From the IMG/VR virus record IMGVR_UViG_3300042090_001586, positions 1 to 31,509 of that record: a stretch of DNA of 31,509 nt. One strand, written 5' to 3'. The notes under the pieces were generated by a model. The model was not told where the DNA came from and searched no databases. It worked only from the letters and a program-made list of their open reading frames with translations. Within the stretch, counting starts at the first letter, position 1; each line of letters starts with the position of its first letter. The stretch comes from a virus. Shown piece by piece: positions 1-6,204 of the stretch. Made by a program: the position numbers and the translations under genes.

Positions 1-46
1 AGACTGGCTTCTTTTTCAATATGTTCATGCTTAGCGAAGTAATCAT
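1..46 (-). CDS. Start of an ORF running off the left edge
   Basis: An ATG at 46 opens a frame that stays open to base 1 (15 residues, beginning MITSLSMNIL). Its ATG overlaps the TGA of the Ala-rich small ORF upstream as an ATGA junction, the kind of coupling seen elsewhere in this window. Too little is present to name a function. Confidence 0.35.
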   Translation of the reverse strand, partial: MITSLSMNILKKKPV

Positions 47-165
47 TTGTCTTTAAGGGCAATCCTTTGAAGGATGAATTTGTTGCACTTGGATTTGACC
101 GCCGCCCTCGCCGCCGCCGCCGCCCGGCGGACGGCGAGGGAGATGAATTCATCGATTTTCCTCAT
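43..165 (-). CDS. Small Ala/Arg-rich basic protein, 40 aa
   Basis: This is a 40-residue ORF starting at the ATG at 165 (MRKIDEFISLAVRR...). It continues through a run of five alanines into a basic C-terminus with many Lys and Arg and a single Cys. The stop overlaps the next ATG. The Ala-rich part is encoded by the GC-rich inverted repeat at 105-140, so the peptide may be a by-product of that structure rather than a selected protein. It resembles no family I know. The overlap with its neighbour and the end-to-end position after the 73-residue gene support it weakly. Confidence 0.35.
   Translation of the reverse strand: MRKIDEFISLAVRRAAAAARAAVKSKCNKFILQRIALKDK
105..140. repeat. GC-rich inverted repeat (strong hairpin)
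   Basis: The 9-base arms CCCTCGCCG (105-113) and CGGCGAGGG (132-140) are exact complements. An inner CCGCCG/CGGCGG pairing around CCC extends the stem. No T-run follows on either strand, so it is not a typical intrinsic terminator. Confidence 0.6.
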
Positions 166-197
166 CAGAGGCGTTGTGCAGTTTGGTCATCGGGTTA

Positions 198-419
198 CTA
201 CAGGTTCGCTCCTTGGGGAAGGGGACGGTCATGGGGTTTCGTGGAGGGAATAATCTTGTCGCAGTTCACGCATAGGAGATTATTCCCCGTCTTATCGTAT
301 TGATGTGAGCAACCATCTTGCGATACTTTCTTTTTTGTCGGTTCGGCGGGAGAGGGGGATTGGGTGTTGCTCATAGGCCAGTTACAAGTACAGTTTTCGC
401 GCGAATGGTTACAATTCAT
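198..419 (-). CDS. Small zinc-binding-like protein, 73 aa
   Basis: The C-terminal half holds Cys37-x-His39 and Cys50-x2-Cys53 (C-S-H ... C-V-N-C), the spacing of a small zinc ribbon. Further cysteines lie at 3, 10 and 12. A Pro/Ser segment PSPAEP sits in the middle. The same peptide occurs in the 306-residue neighbour upstream, and the DNA encoding it is repeated (338-364 versus 1037-1063). Its leader and start codon are also a near-exact copy of the neighbour's (415-457 versus 1342-1384). The gene therefore looks like a partial relative of the neighbour, assembled from duplicated pieces. The function is unknown; nucleic-acid or protein binding through zinc is only a guess. Confidence 0.55.
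   Translation of the reverse strand: MNCNHSRENCTCNWPMSNTQSPSPAEPTKKKVSQDGCSHQYDKTGNNLLCVNCDKIIPSTKPHDRPLPQGANL
338..364. repeat. 27-base repeat, copy 1
   Basis: It matches 1037-1063 in the same orientation with one mismatch, in the part encoding the PSPAEP peptide of two neighbouring Cys-rich proteins. Confidence 0.8.
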
Positions 420-457
420 AATCTTCTATAGCGTTAGGTTTATTTCAGGAGGGAGGG
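415..457. repeat. 43-base leader repeat, copy 1
   Basis: It is identical to 1342-1384 except for one base (C at 432, T in the other copy). On the minus strand it covers the end of the 306-residue gene, its TAG stop, and the leader plus ATG-AA of the 73-residue gene. It contains GAAATAAACCTAA and CTATAGAAGATT just before the ATG. Confidence 0.9.
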
Positions 458-1346
458 TTATATGAATCGCTTTATCGTATGCGGCGGCGGTAGCTTCGGC
501 GATATACAAATCACTTTTATAGCTATCTTTCCCGTAATAGCCAAGCTTATATCCTTTTCTTCTTCCCCGTTCTTCCGCTTCCTTGGAAATACGAGATAAT
601 TCCTCTGAAAAGCATTTATCGAGTCGGGCGAAAAAATGACTTGTAGGGTAGATTCCATTTGTATCCTCTCCGTCGAACATTTCGCTTATTGCATCGGTTC
701 GTTCTTTCTGGAACCGTGCAAGCGGAGTTCCTGCCGGAGCTAGGATAACTTCAATGGACTTTTCAACATGCTCAAGGTGAATGTAATGCTCGAAACAATC
801 AACGTAGTGCATATTTCCACAGGCGTCCTCCATACACTTACAATGCACTCCATTACATCCTTTCTTTGTTCCCCTGCCACACTTACCCATGAGGCCTAAA
901 CCACCACAACACTTCATCGCGTTCGTCCCGTTCAGGTCAGAGGGGGTGGAGGACATAAACGGCTTCATTATGGACATCTGTGCGTTATCGGCTATCAAGT
1001 TCATTTGGTGGTCGATAAACTCTTTTTTGGGGTTCCTCGGTTCGGCGGGAGAGGGGGGTTGGGGACAAAACCGAGGACAGGTACATGATTTACATGTCGT
1101 AAAGACACTGTTTTGGTTGCATTGGAGACAGACGTTGTTGTGCTGACTTCTCTCTCTGATGACTTCCTCGATGTCTTTGTACTTTACTTTGTACTTGTCG
1201 GATAACTGAGCGATTATCACATTGAGAAAGTTGTACTGAACCAAATCATGCACCTTTTTCATTTGTCGCGCCTGTAACGGTTTTATCGTTGAGGCACGCA
1301 TTTCGTATAAGTCAACGATAATTTCTTCTGGTTTAATCATTTTCAT
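426..1346 (-). CDS. Cys-rich protein of unknown function, 306 aa
   Basis: The first ~65 residues look helical and charged. Two cysteine clusters follow: residues 73-94 (C73-x2-C76, C85-x2-C88-x-C90, C94) and residues 146-184 (eight Cys plus His), with spacings that suggest two or three bound metals. A PPSPAEPRNPKK linker joins them. The last ~100 residues are charged and helical without cysteines. I do not recognise the family. The start is set by an ATG inside the 43-base leader repeat, and the last codons lie inside the second copy of that repeat. It belongs to a run of small accessory genes between the recombination block and the left edge, several with paired cysteines. Confidence 0.75.
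   Translation of the reverse strand: MKMIKPEEIIVDLYEMRASTIKPLQARQMKKVHDLVQYNFLNVIIAQLSDKYKVKYKDIEEVIRERSQHNNVCLQCNQNSVFTTCKSCTCPRFCPQPPSPAEPRNPKKEFIDHQMNLIADNAQMSIMKPFMSSTPSDLNGTNAMKCCGGLGLMGKCGRGTKKGCNGVHCKCMEDACGNMHYVDCFEHYIHLEHVEKSIEVILAPAGTPLARFQKERTDAISEMFDGEDTNGIYPTSHFFARLDKCFSEELSRISKEAEERGRRKGYKLGYYGKDSYKSDLYIAEATAAAYDKAIHITLPPEINLTL
1037..1063. repeat. 27-base repeat, copy 2
   Basis: Partner of 338-364, inside the 306-residue gene where it encodes the PSPAEP linker. Confidence 0.8.
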
Positions 1347-1384
1347 AATCTTCTATAGTGTTAGGTTTATTTCAGGAGGGAGGG
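1342..1384. repeat. 43-base leader repeat, copy 2
   Basis: Partner of 415-457. Here it lies between the stop of the 71-residue gene and the ATG of the 306-residue gene and includes the start codon. A 13-base piece of it, GAAATAAACCTAA on the minus strand, recurs at 1613-1625 ahead of the 71-residue gene. Confidence 0.9.
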
Positions 1385-1385
1385 A

Positions 1386-1601
1386 TTACGGTACGATTTC
1401 AAAAATTTCTTCGACTTTGATTATTTCACCAATATCCTTACAGTGACGGGGAAGCAGTTTTTTGAATTGCGCCTTGTTTTCGGGTTCCAAAAAATACTTT
1501 TCTGCATCGCCAGTCAGCGTTCCTGATTTGACGTGCAAAGCAATGCAAAAAAGCTGGATGCCGTCGGTCATGCTGATGAGATAATTGGTATCTGGGTTCA
1601 T
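1386..1601 (-). CDS. Hypothetical protein, 71 aa
   Basis: This is a compact protein with mixed helix and strand (MNPDTNYLISMTDG...VEEIFEIVP). It has two cysteines and one His but no clear metal pattern, signal or membrane segment. The ATG at 1601 follows a leader with GAAATAAACCTAA, the same element as in the 43-base repeats, which supports the start. The family is not recognised. It is co-oriented and closely spaced with its neighbours, so it is probably in the same transcript as the 306-residue protein. Confidence 0.6.
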   Translation of the reverse strand: MNPDTNYLISMTDGIQLFCIALHVKSGTLTGDAEKYFLEPENKAQFKKLLPRHCKDIGEIIKVEEIFEIVP

Positions 1602-1652
1602 ATGATAGTTATTTAGGTTTATTTCTTGAGATGCTTAGGGGGCTTGGGGAAA

Positions 1653-2141
1653 TTACGCCGCCAGTTCTATATCGTTTTCGACCTCATTTCCCCAAACGTC
1701 CCACCCTTCTGTCTTTTGTCGGGCGAACAACTCTATCTTTTTTCCGTCGAAGCATTTTTCTATGATGTCCCTGACCAGTTCCGGCTTCTCCGAATGTATC
1801 CCGCGTTTTGCCTCGAACCATTCAGACTTAATATATTTTTTTGTCTTTTCCCATTCTTTTCCAAACATTTCAGGGTACATTTCAGCAAGTTGTTTCATTG
1901 AGAGTAATTCACCCACAACTTTCGGTATTTTTCCACAGTTCTCATCAAATCCATTATCGCATTTCTGGCAATAGTATTTCGGTCTTCCTTTTTTGAGATC
2001 GAGTTCACTCACATATCCCGTCCTATTGAACCGATGTTTTCCGTTCTTGCACCGGTTTTCCCTTCTTCCGTCGCGGGAATCCCTCACGTAGTAGCCAAAA
2101 GAATATGCGATTATAAAAACGATAATTCCTGTAGTAATCAT
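1653..2141 (-). CDS. Membrane segment + zinc ribbon + MT-A70 methyltransferase C-terminal tail
   Basis: Three parts are visible. Residues 3-18 form a hydrophobic membrane segment. Residues 31-69 hold C31, H36, C58-x2-C61 and C69, a zinc-ribbon-like arrangement. Residues ~107-157 match the C-terminal end of MT-A70-type N6-adenine DNA methyltransferases: an HSEKPE motif, then KIELFAR, then GWDVWGNE. The catalytic DPPW motif and the SAM-binding core that precede this tail in the family are absent, and the protein is far shorter than the usual ~200+ residues. So this is a fused fragment, a non-catalytic partner, or a decayed gene. It stays open over its whole length with the same base use as its neighbours. 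Confidence 0.75.
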   Translation of the reverse strand: MITTGIIVFIIAYSFGYYVRDSRDGRRENRCKNGKHRFNRTGYVSELDLKKGRPKYYCQKCDNGFDENCGKIPKVVGELLSMKQLAEMYPEMFGKEWEKTKKYIKSEWFEAKRGIHSEKPELVRDIIEKCFDGKKIELFARQKTEGWDVWGNEVENDIELAA

Positions 2142-2173
2142 CTCTTTTTCTCATCTTCCCCCTCTTGGGGAAA

Positions 2174-2617
2174 TCAGATTATTATTGCCTCATACTTTAC
2201 GCCGTCAAGTTCGACGCTGACCTTTTTCCCCTTCAACGTCGGTGCGGCATAAACATCCTTGATGCCCGTGATGCCCTCAAAAACTTTTTGATCGAAGTAT
2301 CCGCAGTTGAGTATCGCATCCTTGTCTTTTTCTGCCGCGCCATCCCACCATGCCTTCCACGAACCCTCGTATGGCAGGACTTTTAGGTATCCGCCGATTT
2401 CCCCATGAATCGGATTGGACTTTTTCTCATCCCCCGTCATGTTCTTTTCTTCAATCCAGTGCGTCAAAGGAAGCTCGATTTTCGGCATTGAACTCTTCAC
2501 TTTTTCCCATTCCGATTTTTCGACATCCTTGTTGAACACCCTATAGCTTTTCTGGTATCCTTCCCCGCTTGACACGTATTTATCCGTGCCGAGGCAGAAC
2601 AGCATATACTCCGACAT
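2174..2617 (-). CDS. Hypothetical phage protein, 147 aa
   Basis: The start at 2617 (MSEYMLFCLGTDKYV) follows an A-rich leader. The C-terminal part has the sequence SWKAWWDGAAEKDKDAIL followed by an ITGI motif. From memory this resembles WWD...ITGI segments in uncharacterised phage and metagenome proteins, but I cannot name the family. There are no membrane segments and no obvious catalytic motif. The end is beta-like (KKVSVELDGVKYEAIII). It is transcribed with the small accessory genes on both sides. Confidence 0.65.
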   Translation of the reverse strand: MSEYMLFCLGTDKYVSSGEGYQKSYRVFNKDVEKSEWEKVKSSMPKIELPLTHWIEEKNMTGDEKKSNPIHGEIGGYLKVLPYEGSWKAWWDGAAEKDKDAILNCGYFDQKVFEGITGIKDVYAAPTLKGKKVSVELDGVKYEAIII

Positions 2618-2619
2618 CT

Positions 2620-2847
2620 TTAGATTTTTCGAGTAGGAGCAGGAGTAGCAGGAGGAGCAGGAGGAGCAGGAGTAGCAGTAGGAGCAGGAGGAGCAGGAGT
2701 AGCAGGAGGAGCAGGAGGAGCAGGAGTAGCAGTAGGAGCAGGAGTAGCAGCAGGAGCAGGAGTAGCAGGATTAGCAGGAGTAGCAGGAGGAGCAGGAGGA
2801 GCAGGAGGAGCAGGAGGAGCAGCAGGAGCAGGAGGAGCAGTCTTCAC
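2620..2847 (-). CDS. Pro/Ala-rich low-complexity protein, 75 aa
   Basis: It starts with GTG at 2847 behind the leader CCAATAAAAAGT and reads MKTAPPAP..., followed by an almost pure Pro-Ala/Thr repeat ending in TRKI. Such sequence forms an extended, unstructured rod or linker. It is encoded by a hexamer-like repeat (GCTCCT/GCTACT variants), so the repeat may expand and contract. The same DNA is open in other frames. One of these, from the ATG at 2872, gives a 33-residue peptide of about a dozen Cys in CSSC units, ending at a TAA near 2774. The Pro/Ala frame is preferred because it spans the whole repeat and ends outside it. Confidence 0.45.
   Translation of the reverse strand: MKTAPPAPAAPPAPPAPPAPPATPANPATPAPAATPAPTATPAPPAPPATPAPPAPTATPAPPAPPATPAPTRKI
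2631..2840. repeat. Hexamer-type simple repeat (GGAGCA/GTAGCA)
   Basis: About 210 bases are built almost entirely of AGCAGG and AGTAGC/AGGAGC units on the plus strand. It reads as Arg/Ser repeats on the plus strand and as Pro/Ala or Ser/Cys repeats on the minus strand. Confidence 0.9.
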
Positions 2848-2852
2848 ACTTT

Positions 2853-2999
2853 TTATTGGTATCTTTTTCCATAGTTTTTATTTTTTACCCCCCCCTCTAT
2901 TGAACCGCATCTCACGCACTCATGCGCCGCCCTGAAACCTCCTCGGCACGGTTTCGCTTTCCAGAAACCGCACATCGGACACAAGAATTTATTCCTCAA
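2853..2999 (-). CDS. Small zinc-ribbon protein, 48 aa, TTG start
   Basis: From TTG at 2999 the frame reads MRNKFLCPMCGFWK..., then CVRCGS and a basic tail, giving two CxxC pairs plus an extra Cys: a textbook zinc ribbon. GGGGGA lies four bases before the TTG, a possible ribosome site. A second TTG at 2984 would shorten it by five residues but keep the first CPMC. The start overlaps the end of the rusA-like gene by 11 bases. A run of eight G inside the gene could cause slippage or a sequencing error; the frame shown is the one that stays open through it. Confidence 0.55.
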   Translation of the reverse strand: MRNKFLCPMCGFWKAKPCRGGFRAAHECVRCGSIEGGVKNKNYGKRYQ

Positions 3000-3336
3000 T
3001 TTTCCCCCATGCATTTGGTTTGATAGAAAATTTTATGTACTCTTCGCCTTTTTTAACGAGCACTTTGGTTACGTCCCAATGGTAGATATCCCTATCGTTG
3101 AAACCGTACTTCGCCGCCAGACAATCTTGGAAGGCTTTGATGAGATTGTCCCCGTCGGCGCTTTTCGCAGAGACGCCGAACTCATATTTCACGTCCAGTT
3201 TTCCGATGGGGAAAGCCTTCGGCTTCGGGATAAGATATGCAAGCGCTTCCCGGTATGCCTCGAACTCCCGCGTGATATAGTGCCTTCCTTGAAAACACTG
3301 GTTTACAGTAAGGGGCTTGATTCGTATTGTTTCCAC
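2989..3336 (-). CDS. rusA: RusA-family Holliday junction resolvase
   Basis: The 115-residue length fits the RusA family (~120). The N-terminus LTVNQCFQGRHYIT is the typical RusA opening. The acidic active-site region is SADGDNLIKAFQDCL, with D61, D63, K67 and D71. Metal-dependent RusA enzymes cut four-way DNA junctions, which in phages debranches recombining DNA before packaging. The gene overlaps the HNH-like gene by 34 bases and follows a RecB-like nuclease and an ssDNA-binding-like gene, so it is the last enzyme of a recombination operon. The early operon promoter at 5487-5515 probably drives it. Confidence 0.88.
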   Translation of the reverse strand: METIRIKPLTVNQCFQGRHYITREFEAYREALAYLIPKPKAFPIGKLDVKYEFGVSAKSADGDNLIKAFQDCLAAKYGFNDRDIYHWDVTKVLVKKGEEYIKFSIKPNAWGKIEE

Positions 3337-3602
3337 GGCAATCTGGGATATTTTTCTTTATCTTCTTTTTTCGCCCTCGACATGGCGAAAAAGATGTTCC
3401 ATTTTTTGTCCAAAAGGTCTCGGAGATGATGCCGATAAAAGAGAGGAATGATGGCGAAAGGAGCCTGTATTTGACGACCTGCATAGGTCAAGGCATGTTC
3501 CCACGTTATCCGTCCTTGGCACTCTGCGTTCTTTCGCGCGCACACGGAATAGAACGGGTCAGCCGCAAGTTCCTGCCTAAGTTTTCTGGGTATCGGAGCC
3601 AT
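3303..3602 (-). CDS. HNH-like / NinG-like nuclease domain protein
   Basis: Starting at ATG 3602 the protein reads MAPIPRKLRQEL, followed by CARKNAECQGRITWEH, then YAGRQ, and IIPLFYRHH. This is the layout of phage HNH-type proteins in which a Cys pair, a W-E-H segment and a final PLxxxHH box form the beta-beta-alpha metal fold. The second Cys pair is incomplete (PLFYRHH where PLCxxHH is more usual), so catalytic competence is uncertain. An earlier in-frame ATG at 3632 is possible but would deepen the overlap with the upstream gene. The position next to rusA suggests a role in recombination. Confidence 0.65.
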   Translation of the reverse strand: MAPIPRKLRQELAADPFYSVCARKNAECQGRITWEHALTYAGRQIQAPFAIIPLFYRHHLRDLLDKKWNIFFAMSRAKKEDKEKYPRLPWKQYESSPLL

Positions 3603-3909
3603 GTAGTATTTCTTTCGCGGGGAAGTCTTCATGGATGCCATGCTTGGCAAGGAAAGCGTTCACGGTATCGTACACGATATCGATGTCCATCGTGTCCATC
3701 TCCGCAGTGCTCGACTTGCCAAGCTGGATCTCCATGAGAGGCCTCCACAAAAGCTCTTTGACCATCGTCTTCGTCCACGCTATCTCCGCATCATACGAGG
3801 TCAAAGTCGTGCGGATATCGAGTCCTGCGGCGTTCAATGCTTCCGCAACCAACTGGAAATACAGATGAAGTGCTTTATTTTGTTGTGCAGTCCTTGGTTG
3901 TATCTCCAT
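3577..3909 (-). CDS. Conserved phage protein of recombination cluster, 110 aa
   Basis: It opens with RTAQQNKALHLYFQLVAEAL and continues with KELLWRPLMEIQ, a Ser-Ser-Thr box and IHEDFPA at the end. From memory this pattern (QNKALH, KExLWRP, ST, FP) is widespread in uncharacterised phage proteins found beside replication and recombination genes. The function is unknown. It is mostly helical, with no membrane segment. Spacing to the upstream gene is ten bases and it overlaps the HNH-like gene downstream, so it is translated as part of the same operon. Confidence 0.75.
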   Translation of the reverse strand: MEIQPRTAQQNKALHLYFQLVAEALNAAGLDIRTTLTSYDAEIAWTKTMVKELLWRPLMEIQLGKSSTAEMDTMDIDIVYDTVNAFLAKHGIHEDFPAKEILHGSDTQKT

Positions 3910-3918
3910 GGTCTTTTT

Positions 3919-4284
3919 TTAGCGTTCATTGAACTCGCGAACGTCTTCCGGATCCGCGCCACCGACCGCTTTGAGCTGGATGCTCGGCACTTCCTCCCCG
4001 GTCTGCGGATTGTTCGCCGTGCCGATATGCACCTGCATCTCTTTGCCCTTCCAATTATCGCTGTTCGTCCCGTAGAGCGCCGAGACCGCCTTGAAGTTCT
4101 TCTTGTTCATCTGGAACTTCTTGGTCTCCGTGGCCACGCCTACGTCTTTCGGGATGATGGCGACCGTGAAAATCCACTGTCCTTTATCGTCTTGGGCTCC
4201 GACATCAACGAATTTGATGCAATCGCCCTCTTCGACATTGACATTCGCCTTGAGAAACTTGCTTGGGAACTTTATCTCTGGCAT
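3919..4284 (-). CDS. Possible ssDNA-binding-like protein, 121 aa
   Basis: The sequence is a beta-rich small domain: KANVNVEEGDCIKFVDVG, then FTVAII, a conserved-looking segment MNKKNFKAVSALYG, then WKGKEMQVHIG. An NKKN...ALYG...WxGK pattern is familiar from phage proteins proposed to bind single-stranded DNA through an OB-like fold. The assignment rests on that resemblance and on its place directly after the RecB-like nuclease. The C-terminus is acidic (DPEDVREFNER), a feature many SSBs use to recruit partners, although the match to the classic tip is poor. Confidence 0.6.
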   Translation of the reverse strand: MPEIKFPSKFLKANVNVEEGDCIKFVDVGAQDDKGQWIFTVAIIPKDVGVATETKKFQMNKKNFKAVSALYGTNSDNWKGKEMQVHIGTANNPQTGEEVPSIQLKAVGGADPEDVREFNER

Positions 4285-4322
4285 CTTTTGGTTTTTTCTT
4301 GGTTTTTATTTTTTGCGACCTT

Positions 4323-5153
4323 TTAATTTTGAAGGTTGATAACTTTATGCAAGACAACCGCCGACTCGAAAGCCTTACGAAGCTCTCCTGTATCGTAACG
4401 GAAAAAAGGTTCCACGACCTCCGCGCCGAAAGGAAAGACGATGTAGCAATCGGCGAACTTCGTGAGATAGTCCTTCTTCATCTTCATACCGTCCGCATCG
4501 TAGAGACCGTGCTCTTCGATGGCGATATCATATCCTGCGATCTGGATGAACTGGCTGATGTACGCCTCTTTTGAAGATTTGAAGTCGATGATGGCGTACT
4601 TCCCGTTCCTCAACTCGGCGACGCAATCGACGATACCGCCCGTCCACAACCTCTCCGAATAACAATGCCCTTCGGAAACGATGAAGCGCTTGACGTTCTC
4701 GACCGCCCACGAAGAAAAAATCCTGACTGGAAGAGGAAAATCCATGTCTCCCACTACGATCATCTCATCCGCTTCGATGCACTGCTTGACGTAGCTTTCC
4801 AACTCCTCGTGCATATCCGTCCCTTTATTAGCCGAACTCTTCAGGACTTTCGAATGGGCGGCATAAGCACTGTCCAAGAGAGACTGGTAATCCTCATAGG
4901 ACATTTCCGTTATCTTGTCTTTCCACAAAGAGGAAGCATTCTCACGCTCTATCCTATTCTTCTCCTGCTCTTCTTCCGTAGGATGCTTCCTCGTATCGAG
5001 CTTCTTGACCCACCCGAGCTCCGCCACCGCCAAACCCGAAGCCCACCACGTCAGCGGTTTCGCCAAAACCTGCACTACCGTGGAAGTTCCAATCAAAGGC
5101 TTGCCGTCCAATAAATGCATATGTTCACCTTTCTCGTCTCTGTATTCGTACAT
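4323..5153 (-). CDS. PD-(D/E)XK nuclease, RecB/Cas4-like exonuclease
   Basis: The 276 residues show the Cas4/RecB-type active site in order: GTDMHEELE (H115), E167 and GGIVD (D176), IIDFKSS (D190, K192), then QFIQIAGY (Q201/Q204, Y208). This metal-dependent nuclease fold resects DNA ends, typically to make the 3' single strand used in phage recombination. No cluster of four cysteines is seen, so an iron-sulphur cluster as in true Cas4 is unlikely. It heads the recombination genes with SSB-like, HNH-like and RusA proteins downstream, and it lies five bases after the 64-residue gene. Confidence 0.85.
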   Translation of the reverse strand: MYEYRDEKGEHMHLLDGKPLIGTSTVVQVLAKPLTWWASGLAVAELGWVKKLDTRKHPTEEEQEKNRIERENASSLWKDKITEMSYEDYQSLLDSAYAAHSKVLKSSANKGTDMHEELESYVKQCIEADEMIVVGDMDFPLPVRIFSSWAVENVKRFIVSEGHCYSERLWTGGIVDCVAELRNGKYAIIDFKSSKEAYISQFIQIAGYDIAIEEHGLYDADGMKMKKDYLTKFADCYIVFPFGAEVVEPFFRYDTGELRKAFESAVVLHKVINLQN

Positions 5154-5157
5154 GGTT

Positions 5158-5352
5158 TTAATGTGCTAAAAGATAATTTATAGAGTCGCTTTCCGCTGGT
5201 TCCTGCGGCATCTCCGCGAAATGGATCGAGTCCATGATATGACCCGCGAGCGACCATGCGCTCATGCCGTCGTACTCCGGACGCAAGCCGTCGTCGGCGA
5301 CGTATTTTCTTATCAACTCTCTGACCAATTCCTGCACTTGTTCTTTTTTCAT
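5158..5352 (-). CDS. Small hypothetical protein, 64 aa, first gene of recombination operon
   Basis: This is an acidic, mainly helical protein (MKKEQVQELVRELIRKYV...). It has no Cys, no membrane segment and no motif I recognise. The ATG at 5352 follows an A-rich leader with two AAATAAA-type stretches and no Shine-Dalgarno site. It is the first gene after the strong promoter at 5487-5515, and its stop is five bases from the nuclease start, so it is probably co-expressed with the recombination enzymes. Confidence 0.6.
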   Translation of the reverse strand: MKKEQVQELVRELIRKYVADDGLRPEYDGMSAWSLAGHIMDSIHFAEMPQEPAESDSINYLLAH

Positions 5353-5480
5353 ATTTTTTTCGACTTTATTTAATCTTTATTTTTTCACAGGAGAAGGGGA
5401 ACTATGGAAGCAGAAGGGATAGCACCAGCCGGAACCGAAGCGTCCTACATCTTTATCCCCCACGTTCCCCGACCCTGATA
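5353..5480 (-). promoter_or_regulatory. ~128-base 5' leader of the recombination operon
   Basis: No gene is seen here. The exact inverted arms GGGGAAC (5396-5402) and GTTCCCC (5464-5470) could fold the leader into a long-range stem. The last ~45 bases before the ATG are A-rich. Confidence 0.4.
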
Positions 5481-5921
5481 CTAGGAAGTATATACCCACC
5501 CTCGGCATTTGTCAAAAGAGGGAGTTATGCTAAGTTTCGATATTTCTTCTTTCGCCTCTTTGGGCATTGAATTAACGTTTTCCAAGATGAACCATTTGGG
5601 CTTCAAAACCTCTTTCAGTCGCAAGAACTCATAGAACAGTCCGCTACGTTTTCCGGCAAGTCCTTCACGCCCTTTCTTGGCGATGCTTAGGTCTTGACAA
5701 GGACTTCCACCTATGAGCAAATCTATCGGTTCGTCAATCCATCCACTTTCCAAAAGACCCACGATCGAACCGACCTCGATGATGTCCGGCCACCGTTTTT
5801 GGGCTATTCGCATGGCACTCGGTTCAATCTCGGAAGCCCAATAATGCTCGACGGGAATACCCGCCTTGTTCAAGGAGACACGAGCACATGCAATTCCATC
5901 AAAGCAACTAAGTACATTCAT
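5481..5921 (-). CDS. C5-cytosine DNA methyltransferase, 3'-truncated
   Basis: The N-terminal half of a Dcm/Dnmt-type enzyme is clear: motif I FDGIACARVSL, an acidic residue of the SAM pocket in ASEIEP, IDLLIGGSPCQD with the catalytic C75, and motif VI LENV at 113-116. The protein stops at residue 146. Motif VIII (QxRxR), the target recognition domain and motifs IX and X are missing, whereas phage relatives usually exceed 280 residues. The last ~16 residues no longer look like the family and coincide with a perfect sigma70-type promoter. It cannot select a target site alone, so it is probably inactive, or it is half of a split enzyme whose partner is outside this window. Confidence 0.85.
   Translation of the reverse strand: MNVLSCFDGIACARVSLNKAGIPVEHYWASEIEPSAMRIAQKRWPDIIEVGSIVGLLESGWIDEPIDLLIGGSPCQDLSIAKKGREGLAGKRSGLFYEFLRLKEVLKPKWFILENVNSMPKEAKEEISKLSITPSFDKCRGWVYTS
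5487..5515 (-). promoter_or_regulatory. Strong sigma70-type promoter for recombination operon
   Basis: On the minus strand TTGACA (5515-5510), 17 bases, then TATACT (5492-5487). It sits inside the last codons of the truncated methyltransferase and points at the 64-residue gene and the recombination enzymes. Confidence 0.8.
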
Positions 5922-6032
5922 TTCCTTTTTCTTCTTTCATGTTCCGTCAGTTAGTTTATGAGGGGTCAGGTCAGCCTTAAGCATTGTATTTTAATTTATA
6001 TTGCTTTCCCTTCTGATGGCCCCCCCTACCCC

Positions 6033-6051
6033 CCATTATTAAAAATAATAA
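6033..6051. repeat. AT-rich palindromic 19-mer, copy 1
   Basis: It reads CCATTATTAAAAATAATAA, with arms ATTATT and AATAAT. The same 19 bases occur on the opposite strand at 13216-13234, just before the 424-residue fibre gene. Confidence 0.7.
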
Positions 6052-6166
6052 TCGGCGGCAGAGGAGTCCAATATATATCGTTTCCCTTTTCGCGTTTCTG
6101 CCCGGCGAACAGGCTTATTGGATACGGGCAATTTAGAGTCCCCCGTTTTAACCCCCGGACTTGGAA

Positions 6167-6204
6167 TACAAAAGCCCCCAACCGTTTGGGGCGACTGGGG
6201 GCTT
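6167..6204 (-). terminator. Intrinsic terminator
   Basis: Stem AAGCCCCCA (6204-6196) pairs with TGGGGGCTT (6180-6172) around a 15-base loop, followed by TTGTATT. The U-run is short, so termination may be partial. Confidence 0.55.

Noticed and set aside
2881-2900. Phase-variable switch at the run of eight C
   Set aside because: Only one tract and no evidence of alternative product; sequencing error is as likely.
4323-5153. RecB-like nuclease as a CRISPR Cas4
   Set aside because: No iron-sulphur cysteine cluster and no Cas1/Cas2; neighbours are phage recombination genes.
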